DNA from: JAWLAT01 sp041395325
GTDB lineage: Bacteria; Pseudomonadota; Gammaproteobacteria; Xanthomonadales; SZUA-5
Length of the DNA: 64,000 nucleotides
Direction: 5' to 3'
Assembly: GCA_041395325.1 (NCBI GenBank)
Contig: JAWLAT010000003.1
Span: forward strand, 124,001-188,000
Shown: in pieces, positions 34,856-43,377 of the stretch
Layout of the letters: every line of letters begins with the position of its first letter
How positions within the stretch are numbered: the first letter of the stretch is position 1
Translations under genes and position numbers: made by a program
The notes under the pieces: generated by a model
Seen by the model: only the letters and a program-made list of their open reading frames with translations
The model's database searches: none
What the model was told of the DNA's origin: nothing

Positions 34856-35317
34856 ATGAAGCAGCTGTCTCCCCTGCTATTCCTGCTGGCACTGAACCCG
34901 GCGCTGGCGCAGGAACAGACCCACGCCTGCGCCTCGATCCTGCAGCCGGCCGAGCGTCTGGCCTGCTATGACCAGGCCTTCGGAGCGCCTCACGCCGCCG
35001 AACAGTCCGCGGCGAGCATGGAGGAAGCCCGCGAGCAGTTCGGACTGGACCAGCGCGAGAAGCGCGAGCGCACGCCGGAGCCGCTGCGGCTGCCCGAAGT
35101 CGACGAGATCGAGGGGGCGATCACCGGTCTGAGCACCGATGGTCGCGGCGGTCGCGTCCTGACGCTGGACAATGGTCAGGTCTGGCGGATCACCGAGAAC
35201 ACCTCCAAGGGACCGCTGAGGATCGGCGATGTCGTGCGGGTCAACAAGGGCGCCTTTGGCTCCCACAATCTGGTGACCCCGGGAGGCATCGGCCTGAAGG
35301 TCCGTCGGGTCAAATAG
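34856..35317 (+). CDS. Periplasmic hypothetical protein with ACYD motif
   Basis: From the ATG at 34856 the 153-residue product has a signal peptide (about 1-18, ending ALA). A short cysteine-containing segment CASILQPAERLACYD follows, as seen at the start of many periplasmic proteins of unknown role. A charged helical middle and a compact C-terminal beta domain (about residues 85-153, with ITGLSTDGRGGRVLTLDNG and RVNKGAFGSHNL) complete it. I cannot name a function. It overlaps the end of the convergent DUF1415 gene by 8 bases. Confidence 0.72.
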   Translation: MKQLSPLLFLLALNPALAQEQTHACASILQPAERLACYDQAFGAPHAAEQSAASMEEAREQFGLDQREKRERTPEPLRLPEVDEIEGAITGLSTDGRGGRVLTLDNGQVWRITENTSKGPLRIGDVVRVNKGAFGSHNLVTPGGIGLKVRRVK

Positions 35318-35879
35318 CCTTGTCGCTCGCCGCCGGCGTCTGCCAGCCGCGAGCCAGCTCGGCCCAGCCCGCTTCACCGAGCTCGCGCAGGCGGGCGATG
35401 TTGCGCTCAAAGATCGCATCCGGATCGTTGACGCTCGCCACGGCCGCTTCGATGCTGTCTTCGCGCAGCAGGTGCAGAGTTGGCCAAGGACTGCGATTGG
35501 TCGCGTTGGCGACGTCGTCTGCCGGCGCATCGCCGAACTGGAATTGCGGGTGAAAGGGGGCGATCTGCAGCACCCCATCCAGGTCCAGCGCCTGCAACAG
35601 GGCGTCGGCGGCCTCCAGAAAGTCGTTGAAGTCCAGAAAGTCCGACAACATGCCGGTCAGTACCAGCAGCGTGGTCTCCAGCTGGGAGGTCGGTGCCTCG
35701 GCCAGTCTTTCCAGTTCCTGCTGCAAATCGCTCAGCAGCGCGTCCACATCGGTCGCGGCGCTGGCACAAATGCGAATCCGACCTTCCCGGTGTGGCACAC
35801 GGGCAAAGGGGCAGAGATTCAGACCCAGCACGGCAGACTCCAGCCAGCGCCGGGTGGCTACGATCGCAATTTCCTGCAT
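35310..35879 (-). CDS. DUF1415 family protein
   Basis: The 189-residue product (ATG at 35879; a TTG two codons earlier is possible) matches DUF1415: VATRRWLESAVLGLNLCPFA near the N-terminus, a central LLVLTGMLSDFLDFNDFLEAAD, and APFHPQFQFG followed by ATNRSPWPTLHLLRE. The family is cytoplasmic, widespread in proteobacteria and without an established role. It lies downstream of the phoB-phoR-pstS-like genes with a 45-base gap and may share their transcript. Confidence 0.85.
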   Translation of the reverse strand: MQEIAIVATRRWLESAVLGLNLCPFARVPHREGRIRICASAATDVDALLSDLQQELERLAEAPTSQLETTLLVLTGMLSDFLDFNDFLEAADALLQALDLDGVLQIAPFHPQFQFGDAPADDVANATNRSPWPTLHLLREDSIEAAVASVNDPDAIFERNIARLRELGEAGWAELARGWQTPAASDKAI

Positions 35880-35924
35880 GGACAAGTCTTGGCCAACGAA
35901 GGGACCGACGAATTCTAGCCTTGG

Positions 35925-36863
35925 TCAGATCCCCGGCCCGTCCAGCCCCAGTGCCAGTCGTTGTTGCGCGAGGCGCTCGGGCGGCAGCGGGATCAGGCCC
36001 GCTGCCGGCGCCAGCGCCTGACCGCTGGCCGACAGCACCAGCTGCAGGAAAGCCGCGGCGGCCGGGCGCAGCGGCTCGTCCGGGCCGCCCAGCGTGTAGA
36101 TCAGCAGCGGTCGCGACAGCGGGTAGCGTTCACTGACCACCGCGTCGGCCGTCGGCGCCACCGCCACCCCATCGGGCAGCGTCAGTGGCAATGTGCGAAC
36201 ACTGTCATCAGTGTGGCCGGCACCGCTGTAACCAATCGCCCGGCGCTGCGTGGATACCGCCCGAACCACTGCGGCCGAGGCCAGCAGTTGCTGCACCTGC
36301 GGTCGAAAGTCGCCGGCACACAACGCCTGCTGACGAAATTGCTCGAAGGTGCCGGAGGTGGTGTTACGGCCGTAGCTGACGATCTCGGCACGGCGCCAGT
36401 CGCCGCCCAGACCGAGCTGACCCCAGCGACGCAGCGCCGGCGCCGGCGCACACCAGCGGGTACTCGAATAGATACCGTCGAGGCTGTGCAGCGACAGCTG
36501 ACGCAGCGGATTGTCCGGATGCACCACCACGGCAATGGCATCCAGTGCCACCACGATGGCTCGAGGCGCATGGCCGTGCCGCTCGATGAAGGCCTGGGTC
36601 TCCTCGCGAGTCAGTCGGCGCGACATCGGGCCGAAGTCGGCGGCACCCTCGATCAGGGCCTGCGCCGCCGTGGATGATCCGCTGGCCTGAAATCGCACCT
36701 GCAGTCGCGGCAGGTCCGCCTGCAAGCGGGCCAGCCAGGCCAGACACAGCGGTGCCAGCGTGTCGGAGCCGATGATCGACAGGCGTTCAACGGGCGCAGC
36801 GCGCGCCGCGCCGATCAACCAGGGTCCACACAGCGCTGTCTGTAGCAGTGTGCGCCGACGCAT
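35925..36863 (-). CDS. PstS-like phosphate-binding protein
   Basis: The 312-residue protein has a signal sequence (basic MRRRTLLQTA start, cleavage near GAARA) and the PstS-type fold: GSDTLAPLCLAW, FQASGSSTAAQALIEGAADFGPMSRRLT for phosphate contacts, YSSTRW, and NTTSGTFEQF. It would bind phosphate in the periplasm. Its ATG overlaps the phoR stop by one base (TGATG), so it belongs to the phoB-phoR operon. No pstCAB genes follow in the window, so it may work with a remote transporter or have a sensing role. Confidence 0.87.
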   Translation of the reverse strand: MRRRTLLQTALCGPWLIGAARAAPVERLSIIGSDTLAPLCLAWLARLQADLPRLQVRFQASGSSTAAQALIEGAADFGPMSRRLTREETQAFIERHGHAPRAIVVALDAIAVVVHPDNPLRQLSLHSLDGIYSSTRWCAPAPALRRWGQLGLGGDWRRAEIVSYGRNTTSGTFEQFRQQALCAGDFRPQVQQLLASAAVVRAVSTQRRAIGYSGAGHTDDSVRTLPLTLPDGVAVAPTADAVVSERYPLSRPLLIYTLGGPDEPLRPAAAAFLQLVLSASGQALAPAAGLIPLPPERLAQQRLALGLDGPGI

Positions 36864-38161
36864 CAGGCCGCCTCCGGCAGGCGCAGCCGTTCGGCTGGCA
36901 GCACGCAGCGGAAGGTGGAGCCGCGACCAACCTCACTTTCGATCTCCAACCGACCCTGGTGGATCATCAGCACGTGCTTGACGATCGCCAGGCCCAGGCC
37001 GGTCCCGCCGCTCTCGCGCGAGCGACTGGTGGAGACGCGGTAGAAACGCTCGGTCAGTCGTGGCAGGTGCTGTTCGGGAATGCCTGGCCCGGTGTCGACC
37101 ACCTCGAAGGCGGCACCGTCCGGATGGCTCACCCAGTTGAGGCGGATCTGTCCGTGCGCCGGGGTGTAGCGCACGGCGTTGACCACCAGATTCGAGAAGG
37201 CACTGCGCAGGTCCTTGCCGGAGCCGACCAGATCCAGCGCCGCCACATCGCCGAGTTCGATCTGGTGGCGGCCCTGGCTCAGGGCGCGGGCATCGCGCTT
37301 GAGGGCATCCAGAATCTGCGGCATCGGCAACAGTTCCTCAGCCGGCGCACCCTGGGCATCGAGTCGCGAGAGGGTGAGCAGATCCTCGACGATGTGGCGC
37401 ATGCGCAGGCATTGACCCTGCATGTCCTGCAGGATCGGCGCCCACTCCGGCAGCTCGTCCTCGTCCACGGCGTCCAGATAACCGGCCAGCACGGTCAGCG
37501 GCGTGCGCAACTCGTGCGACACATTGGCCACGAAATCCCGTCGCACCTGTTCCAGATGCAGCAGCTGCGAGATGTCGCGCACCACCAGCAGTCGCAGGCC
37601 GGTGCCGTAGGCAATCATGCGAAAGCTCAGACGCAGGTGATCGTCAGCCGGTGCGGGCACATCCAGCAGTGCCTGCCGCTGGGGTTCGTCGGCCAGCCAC
37701 TGGGTGACACGTGGATGCCGCACCAGATGCCCGATCGGCGTGCCCAGATCGGTGCGGGTGCGCAGACCCAACAGACGCGAGGCGGCGGCATTGAACCACT
37801 GGATGTGACCCTGGGCGTCGAGCACGATGGTGCCGTCGGGCAACGCGGCGGCGGCGTTGCGGAAGGCCTGCAGCGCGTCCAGCAGGCGCCGTCGCACCGT
37901 GCGATCGCGAGCCTGGCGGCGTCGGATCAGCTCGGCGACGATGCGCCAGGGTCCGAAATCCGGCAAGGTGCGGCGACGTCCCAACAGGGCTCTTTGCAGC
38001 GCATAGAGTTGCCACAGATGGAAGCCGAGCAGGCCGGCCAGACCCACCACCAGCACCCAGGCAAGCTGGCCGCTGGCCAGGCCGACTGCACCGGCCAGCG
38101 CCAGGACCGCCATGATACGGACCAGCGAGCCACGCCAGCTGCGGCGTAGCCACGCACTCAT
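36863..38161 (-). CDS. phoR: Phosphate-regulon sensor kinase PhoR
   Basis: The 432-residue kinase has two N-terminal membrane helices (about residues 11-55), a PAS domain (about 100-200, LPDGTIVLDAQGHIQWFNAAA), the phospho-accepting His216 in VSHELRTPL, and the ATP-binding N box (AFSNLVVNAVRYTP), G1 (DTGPGIPE) and G2 (GGTGLGLAIVKHV). Its start overlaps the phoB stop by four bases (ATGA). It phosphorylates PhoB in low phosphate under PhoU/Pst control. Confidence 0.95.
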   Translation of the reverse strand: MSAWLRRSWRGSLVRIMAVLALAGAVGLASGQLAWVLVVGLAGLLGFHLWQLYALQRALLGRRRTLPDFGPWRIVAELIRRRQARDRTVRRRLLDALQAFRNAAAALPDGTIVLDAQGHIQWFNAAASRLLGLRTRTDLGTPIGHLVRHPRVTQWLADEPQRQALLDVPAPADDHLRLSFRMIAYGTGLRLLVVRDISQLLHLEQVRRDFVANVSHELRTPLTVLAGYLDAVDEDELPEWAPILQDMQGQCLRMRHIVEDLLTLSRLDAQGAPAEELLPMPQILDALKRDARALSQGRHQIELGDVAALDLVGSGKDLRSAFSNLVVNAVRYTPAHGQIRLNWVSHPDGAAFEVVDTGPGIPEQHLPRLTERFYRVSTSRSRESGGTGLGLAIVKHVLMIHQGRLEIESEVGRGSTFRCVLPAERLRLPEAA

Positions 38162-38847
38162 TCGAGCGTCGAGAAGCGGTAACCGGCGCCGCGAACGGTC
38201 TGCACATAGCGCTCCACGGCGTGCGGTTCCAGGCTCTTGCGCAGCCGCCGGATGTGCACATCGACCGTGCGCTCTTCCACGTAGACGTTCGAGCCCCAGA
38301 CGTGATCGAGCAGTTGGCTGCGCGAATACACGCGCTCAGGGTGCGTCATGAAGAAGCTCAGCAGCCGGTATTCGGTCGGGCCCAGGGCAATGGTCTGACT
38401 GCCGACGAAGGCCCGATGGGCGGCCGTATCCAACACCAGATCGCCCTGCTTGACCACCTGACCGTCTGCACCCGGATTGACCCGTCGCATGACCGCCTTG
38501 ATCCGGGCGATCAGTTCGCGGGTGGAGAAGGGCTTGACCACATAGTCGTCGACGCCGGTATCCAGCCCGATCACCCGGTCGTCTTCCTCGCCGCGCGCGG
38601 TCAGCATGATCACCGGCACCTCGCGGGTCAGCTCATCGCGCTTCAGCCGGCGGGCGTACTCCAGACCACTCATTCCCGGCAGCATCCAGTCCAGCAGGAC
38701 CAGATCCGGCACGCGCTCGCCGATGGCCTGCTGCGCCGCCAGCGCATCCTCGGCCGGAATCACTTCCATGCCAGCGCGTCGCAAGGCAAAGGCGATCATG
38801 TCGCGAATGGCCCGTTCGTCCTCAACGATCAAGATGCGCTGTGTCAT
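38158..38847 (-). CDS. phoB: Phosphate-regulon response regulator PhoB
   Basis: The start is ATG 38847 (MTQRILIVEDE), giving 229 residues, the same length as E. coli PhoB. The receiver domain has Asp53 in LLDWMLPG as phosphorylation site and KPFS with the conserved lysine. The C-terminal winged helix has RVYSRSQLLDHVWG and ERTVDVHIRRLRKSL. It activates phosphate-starvation genes from Pho boxes; a candidate box lies 45 bases upstream of its own start. Confidence 0.96.
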   Translation of the reverse strand: MTQRILIVEDERAIRDMIAFALRRAGMEVIPAEDALAAQQAIGERVPDLVLLDWMLPGMSGLEYARRLKRDELTREVPVIMLTARGEEDDRVIGLDTGVDDYVVKPFSTRELIARIKAVMRRVNPGADGQVVKQGDLVLDTAAHRAFVGSQTIALGPTEYRLLSFFMTHPERVYSRSQLLDHVWGSNVYVEERTVDVHIRRLRKSLEPHAVERYVQTVRGAGYRFSTLE

Positions 38848-38891
38848 CAGTCTGCAATCCCGGCGAAACCCAGCTGGGGATTGAATCGAAG

Positions 38892-38913
38892 TTGCATGTC
38901 GGGATTGTGACAC
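38892..38913 (-). promoter_or_regulatory. Candidate Pho box upstream of phoB
   Basis: On the minus strand two adjacent 11-base units, GTGTCACAATC and CCGACATGCAA, resemble the PhoB half-site CTGTCATAWAW: the first in six of the leading eight positions, the second less well. Position and 11-base spacing fit autoregulation of phoB. Confidence 0.4.
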
Positions 38914-39044
38914 TCCCGTGCCATCGGTGCCTGTCCGATCTCACCTGCACGCCGATGCAGCCGCCGCGGTATTCTGCGCGGCCGTCGTGCAATCAGCGCA
39001 GCGGCCCCACGGTCCGCTGCAGCACACCCAACCAGGCAACCGGC

Positions 39045-40412
39045 ATGGCCCCGTCCAACCCCGCAGAACTCGAACCGGTCAATCGGGACCAGCTGCTCGA
39101 CTATCTCGCCAGCAGCGGGCGTCCGCGCGCCGACTGGCGCATCGGTACCGAGCACGAGAAATTCGGCTTTCACCGGCAGACGCTGGCACCGCTGCCCTAC
39201 GAGGGCGAGTCGGGCATCCGAGCGATGCTCGAGGGGCTGCGCGACCAGTTTGGCTGGGAAGCGGTGGCCGAGATCCCCGGTCAGCCCATCGCCCTGCTGC
39301 GCGATGGCTGCTCGATCACGCTGGAACCGGCCGGTCAGCTGGAACTGTCCGGCGCACCGCTGGAACATCTGCACCAGACCTGCGCCGAGACCGGTCTGCA
39401 TCTGCGCGAAGTGCGCAGCGTGGCCGATCGGCTGGGCGTGGGTTTCCTCGGCCTGGGTTTCCACCCGCTGGCCAAGCGCGAGGAAATGCCGTGGATGCCC
39501 AAGGGCCGCTACGCGATCATGCGCCGCTATATGCCCACCCGCGGCAGTCTGGGTCTGGACATGATGAGCCGCACCTGCACGGTGCAGGTGAATCTGGACT
39601 TCGCCGATGAGGCGGACATGGTGCAGAAGCTGCGAATCGGGCTGGCCCTGCAGCCACTGGTCACGGCGCTGTTTGCCAACTCGCCGTTCGCCGAAGGCCG
39701 GCCAAACGGCTTTCTCAGCTATCGCAGTCAGATCTGGACCGACACCGATCCGGACCGCACCGGCATGCTGCCATTCGCCTTCGAGTCCGGCTTCGGCTTC
39801 GAGCGCTATCTGGACTGGGTGCTCGATGTGCCGATGTACTTCGTTTATCGCGACGGTCGCTACATCGACGTGGCGGGCCAGTCCTTCCGCGACTTCCTCG
39901 CCGGGAAGCTGCCGGGATTGCCCGGTGAGTTGCCCAATCTGAAGGATTTCGCAGATCACCTGACCACGGCCTTCCCCGAGGTCCGGCTCAAGCGCTATCT
40001 GGAGATGCGAGGCGCCGACGCCGGCCCGTGGAATCGCTTGTGTGCGCTGCCGGCGTTATGGGTCGGACTGCTCTATGACGATACCGCCCAGGCCGCGGCC
40101 TGGGACCTGATACGCGACTGGCAAGTCGATGAGCTCGAGGCCTTGCGCCTGGAGGTCCCCAGGCTGGGCATGCGCGCGCCCTTCCGTGGCGGTGACCTGC
40201 GCGAGCCGATCCGGCAGATGCTGCGCATCGCCGCAACCGGACTGCAGGCGCGCCGGCAAGTCGATTGCGAAGGCAATGACGAACGTGTCTTCCTCGAACC
40301 GCTGATCGAGCTGGCCCAGGTGGGCCGCTCACCGGCCGAGTTCAAGCTCGACCTGTTCCAGGGTCGTTGGCAGGGCCGGATCGAACCGCTGTTCGACGAA
40401 TATGCCTTCTGA
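39045..40412 (+). CDS. gshA: Glutamate-cysteine ligase, plant/alphaproteobacterial type
   Basis: From ATG 39045 the product has 455 residues, the usual length of the class that includes plant and Xanthomonas enzymes. Signatures include IGTEHEKFGFH, LEPAGQLELSGAPL, FLGLGFHPL, MPKGRYAIMRRYMPTRG and TCTVQVNLDF. It joins glutamate and cysteine with ATP in the first step of glutathione synthesis. The open frame continues upstream into phoB on the other strand but without family support. A histidine phosphatase gene follows 27 bases later. Confidence 0.92.
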   Translation: MAPSNPAELEPVNRDQLLDYLASSGRPRADWRIGTEHEKFGFHRQTLAPLPYEGESGIRAMLEGLRDQFGWEAVAEIPGQPIALLRDGCSITLEPAGQLELSGAPLEHLHQTCAETGLHLREVRSVADRLGVGFLGLGFHPLAKREEMPWMPKGRYAIMRRYMPTRGSLGLDMMSRTCTVQVNLDFADEADMVQKLRIGLALQPLVTALFANSPFAEGRPNGFLSYRSQIWTDTDPDRTGMLPFAFESGFGFERYLDWVLDVPMYFVYRDGRYIDVAGQSFRDFLAGKLPGLPGELPNLKDFADHLTTAFPEVRLKRYLEMRGADAGPWNRLCALPALWVGLLYDDTAQAAAWDLIRDWQVDELEALRLEVPRLGMRAPFRGGDLREPIRQMLRIAATGLQARRQVDCEGNDERVFLEPLIELAQVGRSPAEFKLDLFQGRWQGRIEPLFDEYAF

Positions 40413-40439
40413 GGGCAGCGCAGCGATGCGAGAAAAACC

Positions 40440-41153
40440 ATGAGAACGACGTTGTGGCTGGTCCGGCACGGTCAGGCCGGACAGCATCCGGAAGCCTACG
40501 ACCAGCTGTCCGACCTGGGCCAACTGCAGAGCCAGCGACTGGCCGCGCACTGGTTGGCCCACGAGCAGCACTTTGCGGCCTGCTGCAGCGGTCAGCTGGT
40601 GCGGCAACAACGCACGCTGGCGACCATTCGCGAACAGTTTGCGACCGCCGGCCGCCCGCTGACCGAACCCAGTGAGTGGCCGGAACTGGACGAATACCGC
40701 TTCGATGCGCTGGTCCGAGGCCTGGTTGAGGTGGATCCGAACGAGCCGGCTCTGCAGGCGCTGTTGCAGGCCCCGACTGATCGTCGCCACTGGATCCCGG
40801 CGCTGCGTGCCGCACTGCTGGCCTGGGGTGAGGGTCGGCTGGACGCGCACGTACCCGAGCCCTATCCGCAGTTCCGTCAGCGCATCGAGCGGCTGGCCGA
40901 GCGCCTGCGCGAGCAGGCCCGCGCCACCGAAGGCCCCATTCTGGCGGTCAGCTCCGGCGGTGTGATTTCGGCCTTCATGCAGCAGTCGCTGGGCGCACCC
41001 GCTGCCGCTGCGGTGGATCTCAATCTGGCTCTGCGCAACAGTGCCGTGGTGACCTTCGGGCTGGATTCGGCGGGTCGCTGGCATCTACAGAGCTTCAATG
41101 CGCTGCCGCATCTGAACGAGCCGGCCGATCGCAACTTGTGGACGTTGATCTGA
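40440..41153 (+). CDS. Histidine phosphatase family protein
   Basis: The 237-residue product has the phosphoglycerate-mutase-type active-site start LVRHGQAG (His10) and a partner arginine region SGQLVRQQRTL. The second conserved histidine, usually in a HGG motif, is serine here (AVSSGGVISAF); I recall the same SGG in one bacterial subfamily, so this is not decay. The substrate is unknown. It follows the glutamate-cysteine ligase gene closely and may be co-transcribed. Confidence 0.82.
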   Translation: MRTTLWLVRHGQAGQHPEAYDQLSDLGQLQSQRLAAHWLAHEQHFAACCSGQLVRQQRTLATIREQFATAGRPLTEPSEWPELDEYRFDALVRGLVEVDPNEPALQALLQAPTDRRHWIPALRAALLAWGEGRLDAHVPEPYPQFRQRIERLAERLREQARATEGPILAVSSGGVISAFMQQSLGAPAAAAVDLNLALRNSAVVTFGLDSAGRWHLQSFNALPHLNEPADRNLWTLI

Positions 41154-41201
41154 GTTCGGCGGTCGCACCCACACGATTCGCAAGAATTGATACGTGGAAA
41201 G

Positions 41202-41246
41202 GAATTTATTCGCAACGAATATATTCACTATCGTGCGAGTGAATAT
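41202..41246. promoter_or_regulatory. Palindromic operator-like array upstream of SDR gene
   Basis: An AT-rich patch holds GAATTTATTC (41202-41211), the perfect palindrome GAATATATTC (41217-41226), and an 8-bp inverted repeat ATATTCAC (41221-41228) / GTGAATAT (41239-41246). They sit against a possible promoter (TTGACC at 41246-41251, TATGAT at 41267-41272). The arrangement resembles a repressor operator with several half-sites. Confidence 0.5.
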
Positions 41247-41356
41247 TGACCATAAAGGTTCGGGCCTATGATGATCGAGCCGCGCTGCGGTGATTTCGGC
41301 GGTTATTCTGACGCGCCGCACGCAGCGACCGACACCGCCGTCATGAGGAGCAACCG

Positions 41357-42223
41357 ATGATCGATCTCAACGGCCGCGTGGCCATTGTCACCGGCGCCGG
41401 CGCCGGATTGGGCCGTGCCCACGCCTTGCTGCTGGCCGCCCGCGGTGCACGAGTCGTGGTCAACGACCTGGGCGAGGCGGCGGATCGGGTGGTCGCCGAG
41501 ATCGAGCAGGCCGGTGGCCAGGCGCGGGCGGCCCGCGCGTCGGTCACCGATGCCGAACAGGTGCAGCAGATGGTGGCCGACACACTGACGGCCTGGCGAA
41601 GGATCGACATCCTGGTCAACAACGCCGGGATCCTGCGCGACAAGAGCTTCGCCAAACTGCCGATGGCCGACTTCCGCCTGATTGTCGAGGTCCATCTGCT
41701 CGGCGCGGCGCAATGCACGCAGGCGGTGTGGGAAACGATGCGCGCACAAGGCTATGGCCGCATCGTCATGACCACCTCATCGGCCGGCTTGTACGGCAAC
41801 TTCGGCCAGGCGCACTACAGCGCGGCCAAGATGGCGCTGGTCGGCCTGATGCAGACGCTGGGCATCGAAGGCCAGCGTTACGGCATCCACGTCAACTGCA
41901 TCGCCCCAACGGCGGCGACCAGCATGCTCGATGGCCTGCTACCGGCCGAGCAGCTGGCCCGCCTGCAACCGGAGCTGGTCAGTCCCGGCGTGCTCGCCCT
42001 GGTCAGCGAGCAGGCACCCAACCGGGCCATCCTGTGTGCCGGTGGCGGCAGCTTCGAACTCGCACAGATCGGCATGACCCAGGGCATTCATCTGGCCGGC
42101 GAGCAGCTCAGCGCCGAGCAGCTGCTGGCGCAATGGGCGCAGCTGTCCGATCCCACTGACGCGTTGCAGCCACAGCAGGCCTTCGATCAGGGGCGGCATG
42201 AGCTGGAGAAGGCCCTGCGCTGA
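41357..42223 (+). CDS. Short-chain dehydrogenase (3-hydroxyacyl-CoA dehydrogenase-like)
   Basis: A GAGGAG ribosome site precedes the ATG. The 288-residue enzyme has the cofactor motif TGAGAGLGRAHA, NNAG (LVNNAGILRDKSF) and the catalytic YSAAK with an upstream Ser. The ILRDKSF after NNAG and the later APTAATSMLDGLLP match the dehydrogenase domain of peroxisomal-type multifunctional enzymes, which oxidise 3-hydroxyacyl-CoA. A C-terminal tail of about 60 residues is longer than in simple SDRs. It has its own AT-rich promoter and operator-like array. Confidence 0.85.
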   Translation: MIDLNGRVAIVTGAGAGLGRAHALLLAARGARVVVNDLGEAADRVVAEIEQAGGQARAARASVTDAEQVQQMVADTLTAWRRIDILVNNAGILRDKSFAKLPMADFRLIVEVHLLGAAQCTQAVWETMRAQGYGRIVMTTSSAGLYGNFGQAHYSAAKMALVGLMQTLGIEGQRYGIHVNCIAPTAATSMLDGLLPAEQLARLQPELVSPGVLALVSEQAPNRAILCAGGGSFELAQIGMTQGIHLAGEQLSAEQLLAQWAQLSDPTDALQPQQAFDQGRHELEKALR

Positions 42224-42241
42224 TCGCATCCTCAGCCCTGA

Positions 42242-42256
42242 GCGGGCTTTGCCCGC
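42242..42256 (+). terminator. Short hairpin between SDR gene and ubiA
   Basis: GCGGGC-TTT-GCCCGC forms a six-pair stem 18 bases after the SDR stop. There is no T-run; it may be a weak terminator. Confidence 0.4.
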
Positions 42257-42306
42257 GCTCGTGGCCCGGGCACACTAAGTCTTCGATCCGCCGCTCGCTG
42301 GAACCG

Positions 42307-43263
42307 ATGACCCCGTCCCGCCCATCGCCGCGCATCGAGATGACGCCCAAGGGTGCGCGGGTGGTCGTTGGCGAGTCGCGCAATCCCGGCCCGCGTGAGC
42401 CTTCTTCAAAGGGTCGCTGGAAAGCCTGGTGGCGGCTGATCCGCGCCGATCGGCCAATCGGCATCCTGCTGTTGCTGTGGCCGACCTTGTGGGCCTTGTG
42501 GCTGGCGGCCGAGGGATTTCCACCGCCAGGCATCCTGCTGATCTTCGTCGCCGGTGTGGTGTTGACCCGCTCGGCCGGCTGCGTGATCAACGACTACGCC
42601 GACCGCTGGCTGGACCCACAGGTGGCACGCACCCGGGATCGGCCGCTGGCCACCGGCGAACTCTCCGGCCGTGAGGCGCTGCTGGGTTTCGTGGTGCTGA
42701 TGGCGCTGGCTTTCGGACTGGTGCTGCTGACCAACTGGCCAACGATCCTGCTCAGCGGCGTGGCTTTGTTGCTGGCCATCATCTACCCATTCTGCAAGCG
42801 TGTCATGGGCTTTCCGCAGGTGGTGCTGGGCGCCGCTTTCAGCATGGCGATCCCGATGGCCTTCACGGCGGTCACCGGCGAGGTCAGCCAGCTGGCCTGG
42901 CTGCTGTTTGCCGCCAATCTGCTGTGGACCACCGCCTACGACACGCTCTACGGCATGGTCGACCGGGAAGACGATCTGCGGGCCGGGGCGCGCTCGACAG
43001 CGATCCTGCTCGGAGACCTGGACCGGCTGGGCGTGGGCCTGCTGCACGGCAGCTTCCTGCTGGCGATGGCGTTGCTGGGTCAGCGCGCCGAACTCGGTTG
43101 GCCTTACTGCGTCGGGCTGGCACTGGCGGCCGGTCTGATCGGCTGGCAATTGTGGCTGGCCCGCGACCAGGCGCCGTCGGCCTGCTTCCGCGCCTTCCTG
43201 CTGAACAATCGCGTCGGCGCCGTCATCTTCATTGGCCTGGCGCTGCAGGATCTGGCTGGCTGA
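42307..43263 (+). CDS. ubiA: 4-hydroxybenzoate polyprenyltransferase UbiA
   Basis: The 318-residue membrane enzyme has a polar N-terminal extension of about 35 residues and some eight helices. The two magnesium/diphosphate-binding aspartate motifs are visible: NDYADRWLD (about residues 96-104) and DREDDLRAGARST (about 219-231). It attaches the polyprenyl tail to 4-hydroxybenzoate in ubiquinone synthesis. An internal ATG at 42340 would shorten the extension. It stands alone here, without ubiC. Confidence 0.94.
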   Translation: MTPSRPSPRIEMTPKGARVVVGESRNPGPREPSSKGRWKAWWRLIRADRPIGILLLLWPTLWALWLAAEGFPPPGILLIFVAGVVLTRSAGCVINDYADRWLDPQVARTRDRPLATGELSGREALLGFVVLMALAFGLVLLTNWPTILLSGVALLLAIIYPFCKRVMGFPQVVLGAAFSMAIPMAFTAVTGEVSQLAWLLFAANLLWTTAYDTLYGMVDREDDLRAGARSTAILLGDLDRLGVGLLHGSFLLAMALLGQRAELGWPYCVGLALAAGLIGWQLWLARDQAPSACFRAFLLNNRVGAVIFIGLALQDLAG

Positions 43264-43377
43264 ATTCTGCGCCGCTTTCCCCGCTTTGCCTGCATTCTGC
43301 CCGGAGCGATCCGAGGCCTGTCCCACATCGCCCGCCCGTACGTTCTAGGCTGATGCCGACCGACCGTGGAGACCGCC

